A stretch of 6,416 nucleotides of DNA from an uncultured Eubacteriaceae bacterium (GCA_937914785.1 CALGIV010000249.1:1-6416), one strand, 5' to 3'; shown: positions 1 to 6,118, counted from the first letter of the stretch. Numbers and translations are program-made. The notes: generated from the sequence alone by a model not told the origin.

Positions 1-528
1 GCCGTTGTCGGACGCGGTGTAATCGGCCTGATGGCTGTTGAACTGGCAAAAGTGATGGGGGCGACGAAGGTAATCGGCATCAGCAGAAGCCAGATTAATC
101 GTGAGAGGGCGCTTCAGTTTGGTGCAGATGTTGCAGTGGAGTCGACAGATCATCTGGCGCAGGATATTATGGAGATTACGAATGGCGTTGGGGTTGGCAC
201 GACGATCGATATGAGCGGTGCGGCTTCTATTGTTGAAGAAGAGTTTAAAATGACGCGCAAAGGCGGCAAGGTCGTTATGGCCGGATGCCCGCAGGCGCCG
301 GTGACGATTCAGGATATGAATATGAATTTCGTGATGCGCGAATTGAAACTGTATGGTATGCATGGGCGCAGGATGTATGAAGGTTGGACACCGCTGTTTA
401 ATCTGCTGGAAGCGGGGATGGTGGATTTGAAAAAATATATTACCGCAGAAATGCCGCTGAAGGATTTTGAAAAAGCGGTCGAAATGGCTTCTTCAAGTGA
501 ACATTTAAAAGTATTACTTACGCCATAA
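1..528 (+). CDS. Medium-chain dehydrogenase, threonine-dehydrogenase-like, C-terminal part (5' end outside window)
   Basis: The reading frame is open from base 1, so this is the last 175 residues of a gene that starts upstream; the family is usually about 340-350 residues. Residues 4-9 read GRGVIG, the glycine motif of the Rossmann nucleotide-binding fold. The stretch YGMHGRRM (118-125), followed by a W two residues later and an LLEAG...DL pattern, resembles the C-terminal part of L-threonine 3-dehydrogenase and related zinc-dependent medium-chain dehydrogenases, which oxidise alcohols with NAD(P). The zinc-ligand and catalytic N-terminal half is not visible, so substrate and metal content cannot be judged. 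After the second beta strand the sequence is GISRS, where NAD-specific threonine dehydrogenases carry an aspartate; this suggests NADP use (inference). The family is firm; the threonine assignment is only a likeness. A terminator follows 44 bases after the stop codon. Confidence 0.85.
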   Translation, partial: AVVGRGVIGLMAVELAKVMGATKVIGISRSQINRERALQFGADVAVESTDHLAQDIMEITNGVGVGTTIDMSGAASIVEEEFKMTRKGGKVVMAGCPQAPVTIQDMNMNFVMRELKLYGMHGRRMYEGWTPLFNLLEAGMVDLKKYITAEMPLKDFEKAVEMASSSEHLKVLLTP

Positions 529-572
529 CATATATTAAGTAATATATATTAATTACAGAACAATGAAAATAT

Positions 573-600
573 TGACATCACACATGTGGTGTCATTTTTT
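573..600 (+). terminator. Rho-independent terminator after the dehydrogenase gene
   Basis: Bases 573-581 pair with 586-594 in a 9-bp stem (one G-T pair) around a 4-base loop, followed by six T residues at 595-600. It separates the dehydrogenase from the downstream two-component operon. Confidence 0.8.
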
Positions 601-616
601 ATCGAAATTTTTTTAA

Positions 617-646
617 TTTAGAATGATATTCTGTTATACTTATAAT
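617..646 (+). promoter_or_regulatory. Probable sigma-A-type promoter of the two-component operon
   Basis: A perfect -10 box TATAAT lies at 641-646, with TTTAGA (617-622, four of six consensus bases) 18 bases upstream. An overlapping alternative is an extended -10, TGTTATACT at 632-640. Either would start transcription at about 647-655, just ahead of the AAGG ribosome site at 663-666. The two candidates cannot be told apart by eye. Confidence 0.55.
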
Positions 647-675
647 AACGACAAGCACAGATAAGGTAATTGCGA

Positions 676-2655
676 ATGTTGACAAAAGAGAAGAAGATCG
701 TCTGGATGATTTTAGTGTGCATTGTTTTGATGTGCGCTTTTCTATGGTCGATTAGAACGAAGGCAGATTGTGTTATGATAAATTCCGAAGATGGCATCTG
801 GGATCTGCAAGAGGCTGATTTTACAGAATCTATTTACGGCCTTAGCGGAAATGTTGAGTATGTTTCAGGGGCGTTATTGATGCCGGAAGAATTTGACGAG
901 CAGGCGGATATTCGCCTTGGATGGCCGCAGTTAGACGGTGAGTATGCGACGAGTCGGCTTAAAATCTATGTACCGGAGGGGACGGTCGTCGCCTTTATGG
1001 GCTACTCGGCAAACTTTGCGAGCAAGATTTTTATTAATGGCAACTGGCTTGAAGATGTCGGTGTCGTGGGGGAAAATGGCGGGAGCGCAAAAGCGGGGCA
1101 GAAGCTGTTGTTCTTTACAGTCACAGCGGAAGAGGGCACGATCGAGATCGTGCAGCAGGCATCAAACTTTACGCATAAAGACCCGGAAAGTCACCTCACC
1201 TGGTATTTGGGTAGCTATCATAATCTGGAACAGTCCTTTAAATCGACAGTATCAGTCGATGCGATTATTTTAGGCGTGTATTTGATCTTGTTTATTGCAA
1301 GTCTGGTTTTATTTTTGATTATGCGTGCCTATCGTGCCGGCCTTTATCTTGCAATACTGAGTTTGGTTTGGGCTGTGCGAACGGGAGTGACAAATGCAAA
1401 AGTCTTGTTGGAATTGTTGCCATGGTTATCCTGGACGGCGGCACTGCGGCTGGAATACATTGCAATTCCCGCTGCATTAATTTTGCTGGTTCTGACATTG
1501 AATGAAATTTTTCCGGGTATTATTGCAAAGTCGGTGCGGTTGTTTTCGTATAGCATCGCATTAGGATTCGTTTTTATTTTTATTTTTATGGATACTGTAA
1601 TGATGTCGCACTTAATTATGTATTGTGAGCTGATCGCCGCTGCCGTGGCTGTTTATATTTTAATACGGCTGTTGTTCAAACTCCGCCGGCCGAATACGGA
1701 GCAATTGATCATCATCATCGGTATTGTTATTATACTCATCTCACTTTTGCTCGACACAGGCTATTATCATATCCCTTTGATACGTAATTTTTTAGGTGGC
1801 CCAACGATGGAAACGACACTGGTTATTTTTACGTTGTTCCAATTTGCAACCGTATTTTTCGGCGTGATGCGTCAGATGGTTCAGGCGCGCGAGGTCGAAG
1901 CAAAACTGGCAGCCGAAAATGTGATGCTGACACAAATCAACCAAATGAAAAACGAGTTGCTGGCGAATGTTTCGCACGAGCTGAAAACGCCATTAGCCGT
2001 GGTATCGGTTTATGCGCAGTTGATGATGAAGAAATTAAAGCGCGGGGCTTCTTATGAAGAGGTGGATGCAGATTTAGAAATGATCACATCGGAATCGGCT
2101 CGAATGGCGCAGATGGTTGCCGAACTGATCGGCCTGGCGCGTATTAAGTCGGAAGAGGATATTGTTTATACGAAATTAGATTACGCAGAAGTCGTCCGGC
2201 ACACGGCGAAATTATATAAAACGATGATTGAGCGGCAGGCGAATGAGTTGCATTTGTCGATTGAAGATGATGGGGTGTTCGTAAAAGGGAGTTTGGATAT
2301 GCTCATACGAGTGTTGTTAAATTTGCTTGCGAATGCAAATGAAAATACAGAAGATGGACAAATTGTTGTTGTGGTGTTTAAGCGGGATAAAAATGTGATT
2401 ACTGAAGTTACGGATACGGGAAAAGGGATGGCGCTGGAACTGATCGAACGGGTTTTTGAGCGCTATGAGACTCGGCGTAAGGATGGCACAGGGTTGGGGC
2501 TGTCGATCAGCAGGGAGATTATTCTTTCGCACAAAGGTTGGATTGTAATTGAGTCGACTCTTGGGAAAGGCACGACGGTGCGTTTCTCGTTGCCTGAATA
2601 TAAAGGAGATGAGGAAAATGGCGGGGCGAACGAAAATATTGCTGGTAGAGGATAA
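676..2655 (+). CDS. Membrane sensor histidine kinase, 7TMR-DISM type
   Basis: This is a 659-residue sensor kinase. The ATG at 676 is chosen because AAGG at 663-666 sits 9 bases upstream; an in-frame TTG at 670 would be too close to that site. Order of parts: a membrane helix or uncleaved signal (about 8-26); an extracytoplasmic domain (about 28-190) of beta-rich character opening with a GIWDL...ADF pattern, like the ligand-binding domains of 7TMR-DISM receptors; about seven hydrophobic helices (195-398); a polar, coiled-coil-like linker (about 399-428); the HisKA helix with the H-box SHELKTP (His434 is the phosphate acceptor, and ExxT suggests phosphatase activity too); and an ATPase domain with N-box Asn553, DTGKGM (580-585), an FERYE motif and GTGLGLSI (604-611). 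No HAMP or PAS domain is seen. Its partner is the regulator that overlaps its 3' end. The ligand is unknown; a sugar or cell-wall compound is only a guess from the domain type. Confidence 0.92.
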   Translation: MLTKEKKIVWMILVCIVLMCAFLWSIRTKADCVMINSEDGIWDLQEADFTESIYGLSGNVEYVSGALLMPEEFDEQADIRLGWPQLDGEYATSRLKIYVPEGTVVAFMGYSANFASKIFINGNWLEDVGVVGENGGSAKAGQKLLFFTVTAEEGTIEIVQQASNFTHKDPESHLTWYLGSYHNLEQSFKSTVSVDAIILGVYLILFIASLVLFLIMRAYRAGLYLAILSLVWAVRTGVTNAKVLLELLPWLSWTAALRLEYIAIPAALILLVLTLNEIFPGIIAKSVRLFSYSIALGFVFIFIFMDTVMMSHLIMYCELIAAAVAVYILIRLLFKLRRPNTEQLIIIIGIVIILISLLLDTGYYHIPLIRNFLGGPTMETTLVIFTLFQFATVFFGVMRQMVQAREVEAKLAAENVMLTQINQMKNELLANVSHELKTPLAVVSVYAQLMMKKLKRGASYEEVDADLEMITSESARMAQMVAELIGLARIKSEEDIVYTKLDYAEVVRHTAKLYKTMIERQANELHLSIEDDGVFVKGSLDMLIRVLLNLLANANENTEDGQIVVVVFKRDKNVITEVTDTGKGMALELIERVFERYETRRKDGTGLGLSISREIILSHKGWIVIESTLGKGTTVRFSLPEYKGDEENGGANENIAGRG

Positions 2656-3310
2656 TGAAAAAATCGTCAAGGCAAATAAAGAAGCGCTGGAAATGGAAGG
2701 TTATGAAGTTTTAACTGCATTGAGCCTTGCGCAGGCCAGGATACTGTTTGATGAAGTGAAGCCGGACGTGATCTTATTGGATATTATGTTGCCGGATGGC
2801 AGCGGTATTGATTTTTGCCGCGCGATTCGGGCTCATACAGAAGCGCCGATCTTATTTTTGACGGCGTTGGGAGAAAAACATCAGGTAATTGAAGGATTGC
2901 GTATCGGTGGGGACGATTACATCACAAAACCGTATGATTTGGACGAGTTGGTGGCACGTATCGAGGCATTTTTACGCAGGCGGACGCAAGCCAGGCAGCC
3001 CTGGCGTGAGATAACGTGCGGAGACCTTTTGCTGGATATTTTAGCGAGCCAGGCTTTTTTAGGCGGCGAGGATATGTTGCTTACGCCAAAAGAGTTTGCG
3101 TTGTTATTGGTGCTGGTGCAAAATGAAAGCAAGGCATTAAGTCCAAAGTTTTTGTATGAGGAGGTATGGCATCGGCCTGCCTGGGAGGAGACGCGTGCAG
3201 TGACGACAAATATCTCGCGGTTGCGCAAGAAATTTGGCGAAAGAGGCGAAGAGTATCAAATTTTATCGGAACGCGGAAAAGGGTATATGTTTATATGTAA
3301 TAAAAAATAA
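2618..3310 (+). CDS. OmpR/PhoB-family response regulator
   Basis: This is a 230-residue DNA-binding regulator, the normal length for the family. The start is the ATG at 2618, with AAGGAG (2603-2608) 9 bases upstream; longer in-frame starts would add residues unlike any receiver domain. The receiver domain (about 5-118) has the acidic pair Glu11-Asp12, the phosphate acceptor Asp55 in LLDIMLPD, and the switch residues Thr82, Tyr101 and Lys104 (KP motif). The C-terminal winged helix (about 130-228) shows LTPKEFALL (from 155), a recognition helix near 192-205 (TRAVTTNISRLRKK) and the closing RGKGYMF hairpin. The gene overlaps the kinase gene by 38 bases in the +1 frame, so the two are co-transcribed and probably translationally coupled. 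The kinase should phosphorylate Asp55. The target genes are not evident. Confidence 0.95.
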   Translation: MAGRTKILLVEDNEKIVKANKEALEMEGYEVLTALSLAQARILFDEVKPDVILLDIMLPDGSGIDFCRAIRAHTEAPILFLTALGEKHQVIEGLRIGGDDYITKPYDLDELVARIEAFLRRRTQARQPWREITCGDLLLDILASQAFLGGEDMLLTPKEFALLLVLVQNESKALSPKFLYEEVWHRPAWEETRAVTTNISRLRKKFGERGEEYQILSERGKGYMFICNKK

Positions 3311-3326
3311 GACGTTTGAACCGAGT

Positions 3327-3349
3327 GCCGCGCAGCAGCGGCTTTTTTT
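3327..3349 (+). terminator. Probable terminator of the two-component operon
   Basis: GCCGC (3327-3331) pairs with GCGGC (3338-3342) around a 6-base loop, followed directly by seven T residues (3343-3349). The stem is only 5 bp but all G-C, and it lies 16 bases after the regulator stop codon. Confidence 0.7.
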
Positions 3350-3374
3350 AATGGAGATGAACAAAAGATTTTGG

Positions 3375-3404
3375 TTGACAAGCTGGGAAGTGCTGTCATA
3401 TAAT
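3375..3404 (+). promoter_or_regulatory. Near-consensus promoter of the isc operon
   Basis: A perfect -35 box TTGACA (3375-3380) and a perfect -10 box TATAAT (3399-3404) are 18 bases apart. Transcription would begin at about 3410-3412, giving a leader of about 48 bases before iscR. Such a strong promoter fits a gene set held down by a repressor. Confidence 0.85.
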
Positions 3405-3412
3405 AATAGTGT

Positions 3413-3444
3413 ATTCTGATAAGAAATATATGAATTATAGGAAT
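3413..3444 (+). promoter_or_regulatory. Imperfect inverted repeat in the iscR leader, possible IscR operator
   Basis: ATTCTGATAA (3413-3422) and TTATAGGAAT (3435-3444) are complementary at 8 of 10 positions, separated by 12 bases. The repeat lies between the expected transcription start and the ribosome site at 3446-3451. A dimeric Rrf2 protein bound here could block the promoter. It does not match the E. coli type 1 IscR site closely, so its role as operator is inferred from place and symmetry only. Confidence 0.4.
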
Positions 3445-3458
3445 TGAGGTGCGTCACA

Positions 3459-3890
3459 ATGAAAATATCGGCAAAAGCGGAGTATGCGATCAAAGCGATG
3501 TATGAAATAGCGCTTTGCTCACAAAATAATATGACGACGACCGTAAAAGATATTGCGGCGCAGCAAAAGATCCCGAAGGCATATTTAGAACAGTTGATCG
3601 GGGATTTGAAAAAGGCCGGGCTTGTACGCAGCCGCCGCGGCGCGAAAGGCGGTTATTCGTTGGCGCGCGACAGCGAGGCCATTACGGCGGGCGAGATCAT
3701 TGAAGCGATTGAGGGGCCTGTAAAAGGTGCTGTGTGCAATTGTTATATCGGCTGTGATTGTGTGGAGACAGACAGTTGTGTGGCGCACGATGTCGTCTCG
3801 CAGCTTACAAGCAAAATGGACGAAGTGTTGAGCGGTATTACACTGAAATCTCTGATCGACAAGCATTACATCGAAGAGGAGGAACAATGA
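3459..3890 (+). CDS. iscR: Rrf2-family iron-sulfur cluster regulator IscR
   Basis: This is a 143-residue transcription regulator. The ATG at 3459 is chosen because GAGGTG (3446-3451) lies 7 bases upstream and the protein then begins MKISAKAEYAI, typical of Rrf2 proteins. The N-terminal winged helix (about 1-70) includes KAYLEQLI and the wing RGAKGGY (60-66). The ligand region has Cys95, Cys101, Cys107 and His110, the same C-x5-C-x5-C-x2-H spacing as the [2Fe-2S] ligands of E. coli IscR (C92, C98, C104, H107). Two extra cysteines, Cys93 and Cys99, form two CXC pairs. In the known family, holo-IscR represses the isc operon and apo-IscR lets it rise when clusters are short. It is the first gene of the operon, and its stop codon overlaps the iscS start (ATGA), so autoregulation is likely. 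Other Rrf2 members such as CymR are less likely given the cluster ligands. Confidence 0.9.
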   Translation: MKISAKAEYAIKAMYEIALCSQNNMTTTVKDIAAQQKIPKAYLEQLIGDLKKAGLVRSRRGAKGGYSLARDSEAITAGEIIEAIEGPVKGAVCNCYIGCDCVETDSCVAHDVVSQLTSKMDEVLSGITLKSLIDKHYIEEEEQ

Positions 3891-5062
3891 AGGAAGTATA
3901 TTTAGATTACGCGGCGACCGCGCCGATTGATTTGGATGTGAAGCAGGCAGTCGATGAGGCGAACGAAAAATATTTCGGCAATGCTTCAAGTCTTCATACG
4001 ATCGGCCAGCGTGCAAAAGGCCAGATGGAACAGGCGCGCGAGACGATTGCGCGATATATCAATGCGGCAGAGGCGAATGAGGTTTACTTTACGTCCGGTG
4101 GGACGGAAAGCGACAACTGGGCGATCAAGGGCATCGCGCTGGCGCAGATGGAAAAAGGCAAGCACATCATCACCTCGGCGATCGAACATCATGCCGTTTT
4201 GCACGCATGTGAATTTATGGAGAAGATGGGTTTTGAAGTAACTTATCTGCCGGTCGCCCGAGACGGTTCTGTACGCATAGCGGATTTAAAAGCGGCTATA
4301 CGCGAAGATACGATTCTTATCACCATTATGGCGGCGAATAACGAGATCGGCACGATACAACCGATTAAGGAAATCGGCGAAATTGCACGAAAGAGGGGCA
4401 TTTTGTTTCATACCGATGCTGTACAGGCATTGGGCAGTATGCCGCTTGACGTGCAGGCGATGCAGATCGATTTGATGTCGATCAGTGCGCATAAGGTTTA
4501 TGGCCCGAAGGGTGTTGGGGCAATGTATATTAAAAAAGGGACAGAGATTGAAAATTTGATGCATGGCGGTGCGCATGAGCTCAGGCGGCGTGCCGGTACG
4601 AACAATGTGCCCGGCATCGTCGGATTCGGCAAAGCGGTGGAGCTTTTAAAGCAAAATGAAGCTGTCTATGTAGCGCACTACACGCAGATGCGCGATTATC
4701 TGCGCGATCGTATTGAAAACGAACTCGATGAGGTCATCTTAAACGGACATCAGGAAAAGCGGCTGCCGAACAACTTAAACGTCAGTTTTGCTTATGTAGA
4801 AGGTGAAGCGTTGCTGCTTTCGCTCGATATGGAAGGCATCTGTGTCTCGACAGGCTCGGCCTGCTCGTCCGGCTCGTTAAAGCCCTCTCATGTGATTGAA
4901 GCGCTTGGTCTTGATGAGAATTATCTTCACGGTACGGTTCGCTTTACCGTCGGGCGGCAGACGACAAAGGAAGACATCGATTATACGGTTGACAGGCTGA
5001 AGAGTGTAATTGCGCGCTTGAGAAGTATGTCGCCTTTGTATAAAGACAGCAAAAATTCATAA
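3887..5062 (+). CDS. iscS: Cysteine desulfurase IscS/NifS (group I)
   Basis: This is a 391-residue PLP enzyme that takes sulfur from L-cysteine, leaving alanine, and passes it as a persulfide to the scaffold IscU. The ATG at 3887 follows GAGGAGG (3876-3882) and overlaps the iscR stop codon by four bases, pointing to coupled translation. Visible key residues are: the N-terminal YLDYAATAP; His101 in EHHAV, which stacks on the cofactor; Asp177 and Gln180 in TDAVQ; Lys203 in SAHK, which forms the Schiff base; and Cys326 in GSACSSGS, which carries the persulfide. The long loop with SSGS after the cysteine places it in group I (IscS/NifS) rather than the SufS group. Length is normal. It could equally be labelled nifS, but no nitrogenase gene is in view, and the iscR and iscU neighbours favour a housekeeping role. 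Confidence 0.95.
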   Translation: MKEVYLDYAATAPIDLDVKQAVDEANEKYFGNASSLHTIGQRAKGQMEQARETIARYINAAEANEVYFTSGGTESDNWAIKGIALAQMEKGKHIITSAIEHHAVLHACEFMEKMGFEVTYLPVARDGSVRIADLKAAIREDTILITIMAANNEIGTIQPIKEIGEIARKRGILFHTDAVQALGSMPLDVQAMQIDLMSISAHKVYGPKGVGAMYIKKGTEIENLMHGGAHELRRRAGTNNVPGIVGFGKAVELLKQNEAVYVAHYTQMRDYLRDRIENELDEVILNGHQEKRLPNNLNVSFAYVEGEALLLSLDMEGICVSTGSACSSGSLKPSHVIEALGLDENYLHGTVRFTVGRQTTKEDIDYTVDRLKSVIARLRSMSPLYKDSKNS

Positions 5063-5083
5063 GACAAGTTATAGGAGGATATG

Positions 5084-5455
5084 ATGGATTATTCAGAAAA
5101 AGTGATTCAGCATTTTAGAGAACCACACAATGTTGGAGTTTTGGAAGAGGCCAATGCGTTTGGGAAGGTGGGCAGCCCGGCATGCGGCGATAAAACGGAG
5201 ATGTATTTAAAAATTGAGGATGGCATAATCAAAGAGGCGAAGTTTATGACCTTTGGTTGTGCCGCCGCTATCGCTTCGAGCAGTGTAGCCACGGATTTAC
5301 TCAAGGGAATGACCATAGAAGAAGCCAAAGCGTTAAAGAATGAGCAGGTTATCAAAGAGCTGGGCGGATTGCCGGAAGCAAAAATTCACTGTTCGGTGAT
5401 GGTGGAAGAGGCAGTGCGCGCTGCGCTTGAGGATTACGAAGCGCGTCAAAAATAA
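5084..5455 (+). CDS. iscU: Iron-sulfur cluster scaffold protein IscU/NifU N-domain type
   Basis: This is a 123-residue cytoplasmic scaffold on which IscS-derived sulfur and iron are assembled into a [2Fe-2S] cluster. Two ATGs stand in tandem at 5081 and 5084; 5084 is preferred because AGGAGG (5073-5078) is then 5 bases away instead of 2, giving the usual start MDYSEKVIQHF. The three cluster cysteines are present: Cys34 in SPACGD (with Asp36), Cys59 in FGCAAAIASSS and Cys103 in KIHCS, with His102 beside it. Length matches single-domain IscU (about 125-130); the C-terminal domains of full NifU are absent. Residues 96-100 read LPEAK where E. coli IscU has LPPVK, the HscA-binding motif, in keeping with the lack of hscBA in the operon. 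It follows iscS by 21 bases and is the last protein gene of the operon. Confidence 0.95.
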   Translation: MDYSEKVIQHFREPHNVGVLEEANAFGKVGSPACGDKTEMYLKIEDGIIKEAKFMTFGCAAAIASSSVATDLLKGMTIEEAKALKNEQVIKELGGLPEAKIHCSVMVEEAVRAALEDYEARQK

Positions 5456-5474
5456 GAATCTTCATAAAAACTGC

Positions 5475-5502
5475 TTTACAAGCCGTTAAAAACGTGTATA
5501 AT
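5475..5502 (+). promoter_or_regulatory. Promoter of the tRNA-Tyr gene
   Basis: TTTACA (5475-5480, five of six consensus bases) and a perfect TATAAT (5497-5502) are 16 bases apart. The start would be near 5508-5510, about 20 bases before the mature tRNA, so the tRNA can be made independently of the isc operon. Confidence 0.75.
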
Positions 5503-5524
5503 AAGGAAGTATCTGTTTTTACGG
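5483..5524. repeat. Imperfect inverted repeat flanking the -10 region of the tRNA promoter
   Basis: CCGTTAAAAAC (5483-5493) and GTTTTTACGG (5515-5524) are complementary along ten bases apart from one extra T in the left arm, and enclose 21 bases that contain the -10 box and start site. In a read-through transcript from iscU they could pair, but no T tract follows, so it is not an ordinary terminator. Its function is unknown. Confidence 0.5.
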
Positions 5525-5528
5525 ATGC

Positions 5529-5613
5529 GGGGGGATGCCCGAGTGGCTAAAGGGGGCGGACTGTAAATCCGTTGGCGTCGCCTACGATGGTTCGAATCCA
5601 TCTCCCCCCACCA
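5529..5613 (+). tRNA. tRNA-Tyr (anticodon GTA)
   Basis: This is an 85-base class II tRNA with CCA encoded at 5611-5613. The acceptor arm GGGGGGA (5529-5535) pairs fully with TCCCCCC (5603-5609), and the discriminator is A5610. The D arm begins at 5538. The anticodon stem GCGGA/TCCGT holds CTGTAAA with anticodon GTA at 5563-5565. A long variable arm (GGC...GCC around 5574-5582) is typical of bacterial tRNA-Tyr, tRNA-Leu and tRNA-Ser. The T arm is GATGG-TTCGAAT-CCATC (5586-5602). It reads tyrosine codons UAU and UAC. It stands alone, with no other tRNA beside it in the window. Confidence 0.97.
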
Positions 5614-5624
5614 TAGAGAAAATG

Positions 5625-5644
5625 AGCCTGATAAACAGGCTTTT
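5625..5644 (+). terminator. First hairpin after tRNA-Tyr, likely terminator
   Basis: AGCCTG (5625-5630) pairs with CAGGCT (5636-5641) around ATAAA. Only four T residues follow (5641-5644) before CG, so it may be weak. It lies 12 bases after the CCA end. Confidence 0.55.
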
Positions 5645-5648
5645 CGTG

Positions 5649-5682
5649 AAAAGGTTAATTTAGATTAACCTTTTTTATTTTT
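5649..5682. terminator. Bidirectional terminator between tRNA-Tyr and the convergent lipoprotein gene
   Basis: An 11-bp perfect stem (5649-5659 with 5664-5674) has loop TTAG, and a T-rich tail (5671-5682, broken by one A) follows on the plus strand. The A residues at 5649-5652 give a short T run on the minus strand. It begins 6 bases past the stop codon of the minus-strand gene, so it can end both transcripts. Confidence 0.8.
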
Positions 5683-6118
5683 AGTTTAACCTGTCAATAA
5701 CAAATCTTCCGCCGGTTCGGTGATTCAGAATATACAACGAATCTTTGCTGTCGATTCTTTGTATTGTAAAGGCGCCGTCACTTTCAGTTTCACTGAATTC
5801 TCCATCAATTTTTACGCCCTCATAGTTCATTGTGAGGGTATATATTTCGCTGCCTTTTTCACCATAGTCATACTTTCCGTTGTTTCTCAGAGCGCCTGCA
5901 ACATAGGTATAGGTCCCGTAGTAATAGTTATCGTCTAAATTATCTTGCGATTGAAACCATTTAAAGCTGTCATCTGTAAATTCAAAATAACCAACCCCTT
6001 CTTCCGGTGATGTCCAATTCCCGCTTATCGGATTTTCTTTGTTTTTGTTCGTACAGCCAGTTGTTGCACTGATCAGTAAAAACATACATAATACGATCAG
6101 CAATCTTTTTCTTATCAT
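5681..6118 (-). CDS. Small lipoprotein of unknown function
   Basis: This is a 145-residue protein not recognised as a named family. The start is the ATG complementary to 6116-6118, with AAGGAG (complement of 6126-6131) 7 bases upstream. The N-terminus has positive residues RKR (3-5), a hydrophobic stretch (6-18) and TTGC ending at Cys22, a lipobox with an unusual Thr in place of Leu at -3. After lipid attachment and cleavage, about 124 residues would face outward. The mature part is polar and acidic, with many Tyr, Gly and Asp residues and likely beta strands: ISGNWTSPEEGVGYFEF near 31-47, then DDNYYYGTYTY near 62-72. This recalls small extracytoplasmic beta-sandwich or lipocalin-like domains, as a loose impression only. 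It stands alone, convergent with tRNA-Tyr, in DNA visibly richer in A+T than the isc operon. Secretion is fairly sure; function is not known. Confidence 0.8.
   Translation of the reverse strand: MIRKRLLIVLCMFLLISATTGCTNKNKENPISGNWTSPEEGVGYFEFTDDSFKWFQSQDNLDDNYYYGTYTYVAGALRNNGKYDYGEKGSEIYTLTMNYEGVKIDGEFSETESDGAFTIQRIDSKDSLYILNHRTGGRFVIDRLN

Noticed and set aside
540..551. Perfect 12-base palindrome TAATATATATTA after the dehydrogenase gene
   Set aside because: It is low-complexity A/T sequence, likely by chance, and lies before the terminator where no promoter is expected.
572..577. TTGACA as a -35 box for the kinase gene
   Set aside because: It is part of the terminator stem, and no -10 box lies 16-18 bases downstream (that place is a T run).
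2549..2617. A longer N-terminus for the response regulator, starting inside the kinase ATPase domain
   Set aside because: The added residues do not look like a receiver domain, and the ATG at 2618 has a well-placed AAGGAG site.
3758..3886. A longer N-terminus for IscS, starting inside iscR
   Set aside because: The added 43 residues are an out-of-frame reading of iscR; the ATG at 3887 has a strong ribosome site and gives the family-typical start.
3585..4016. A 143-codon minus-strand reading frame opposite iscR and iscS
   Set aside because: It is fully antisense to two firm genes, spans their junction, and shows no domain pattern.
5591..5613. The tRNA-Tyr 3' end as an integration (attachment) site
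   Set aside because: No second copy of the 3' end is seen downstream in the window and no integrase is visible, so there is no support beyond the tRNA's presence.
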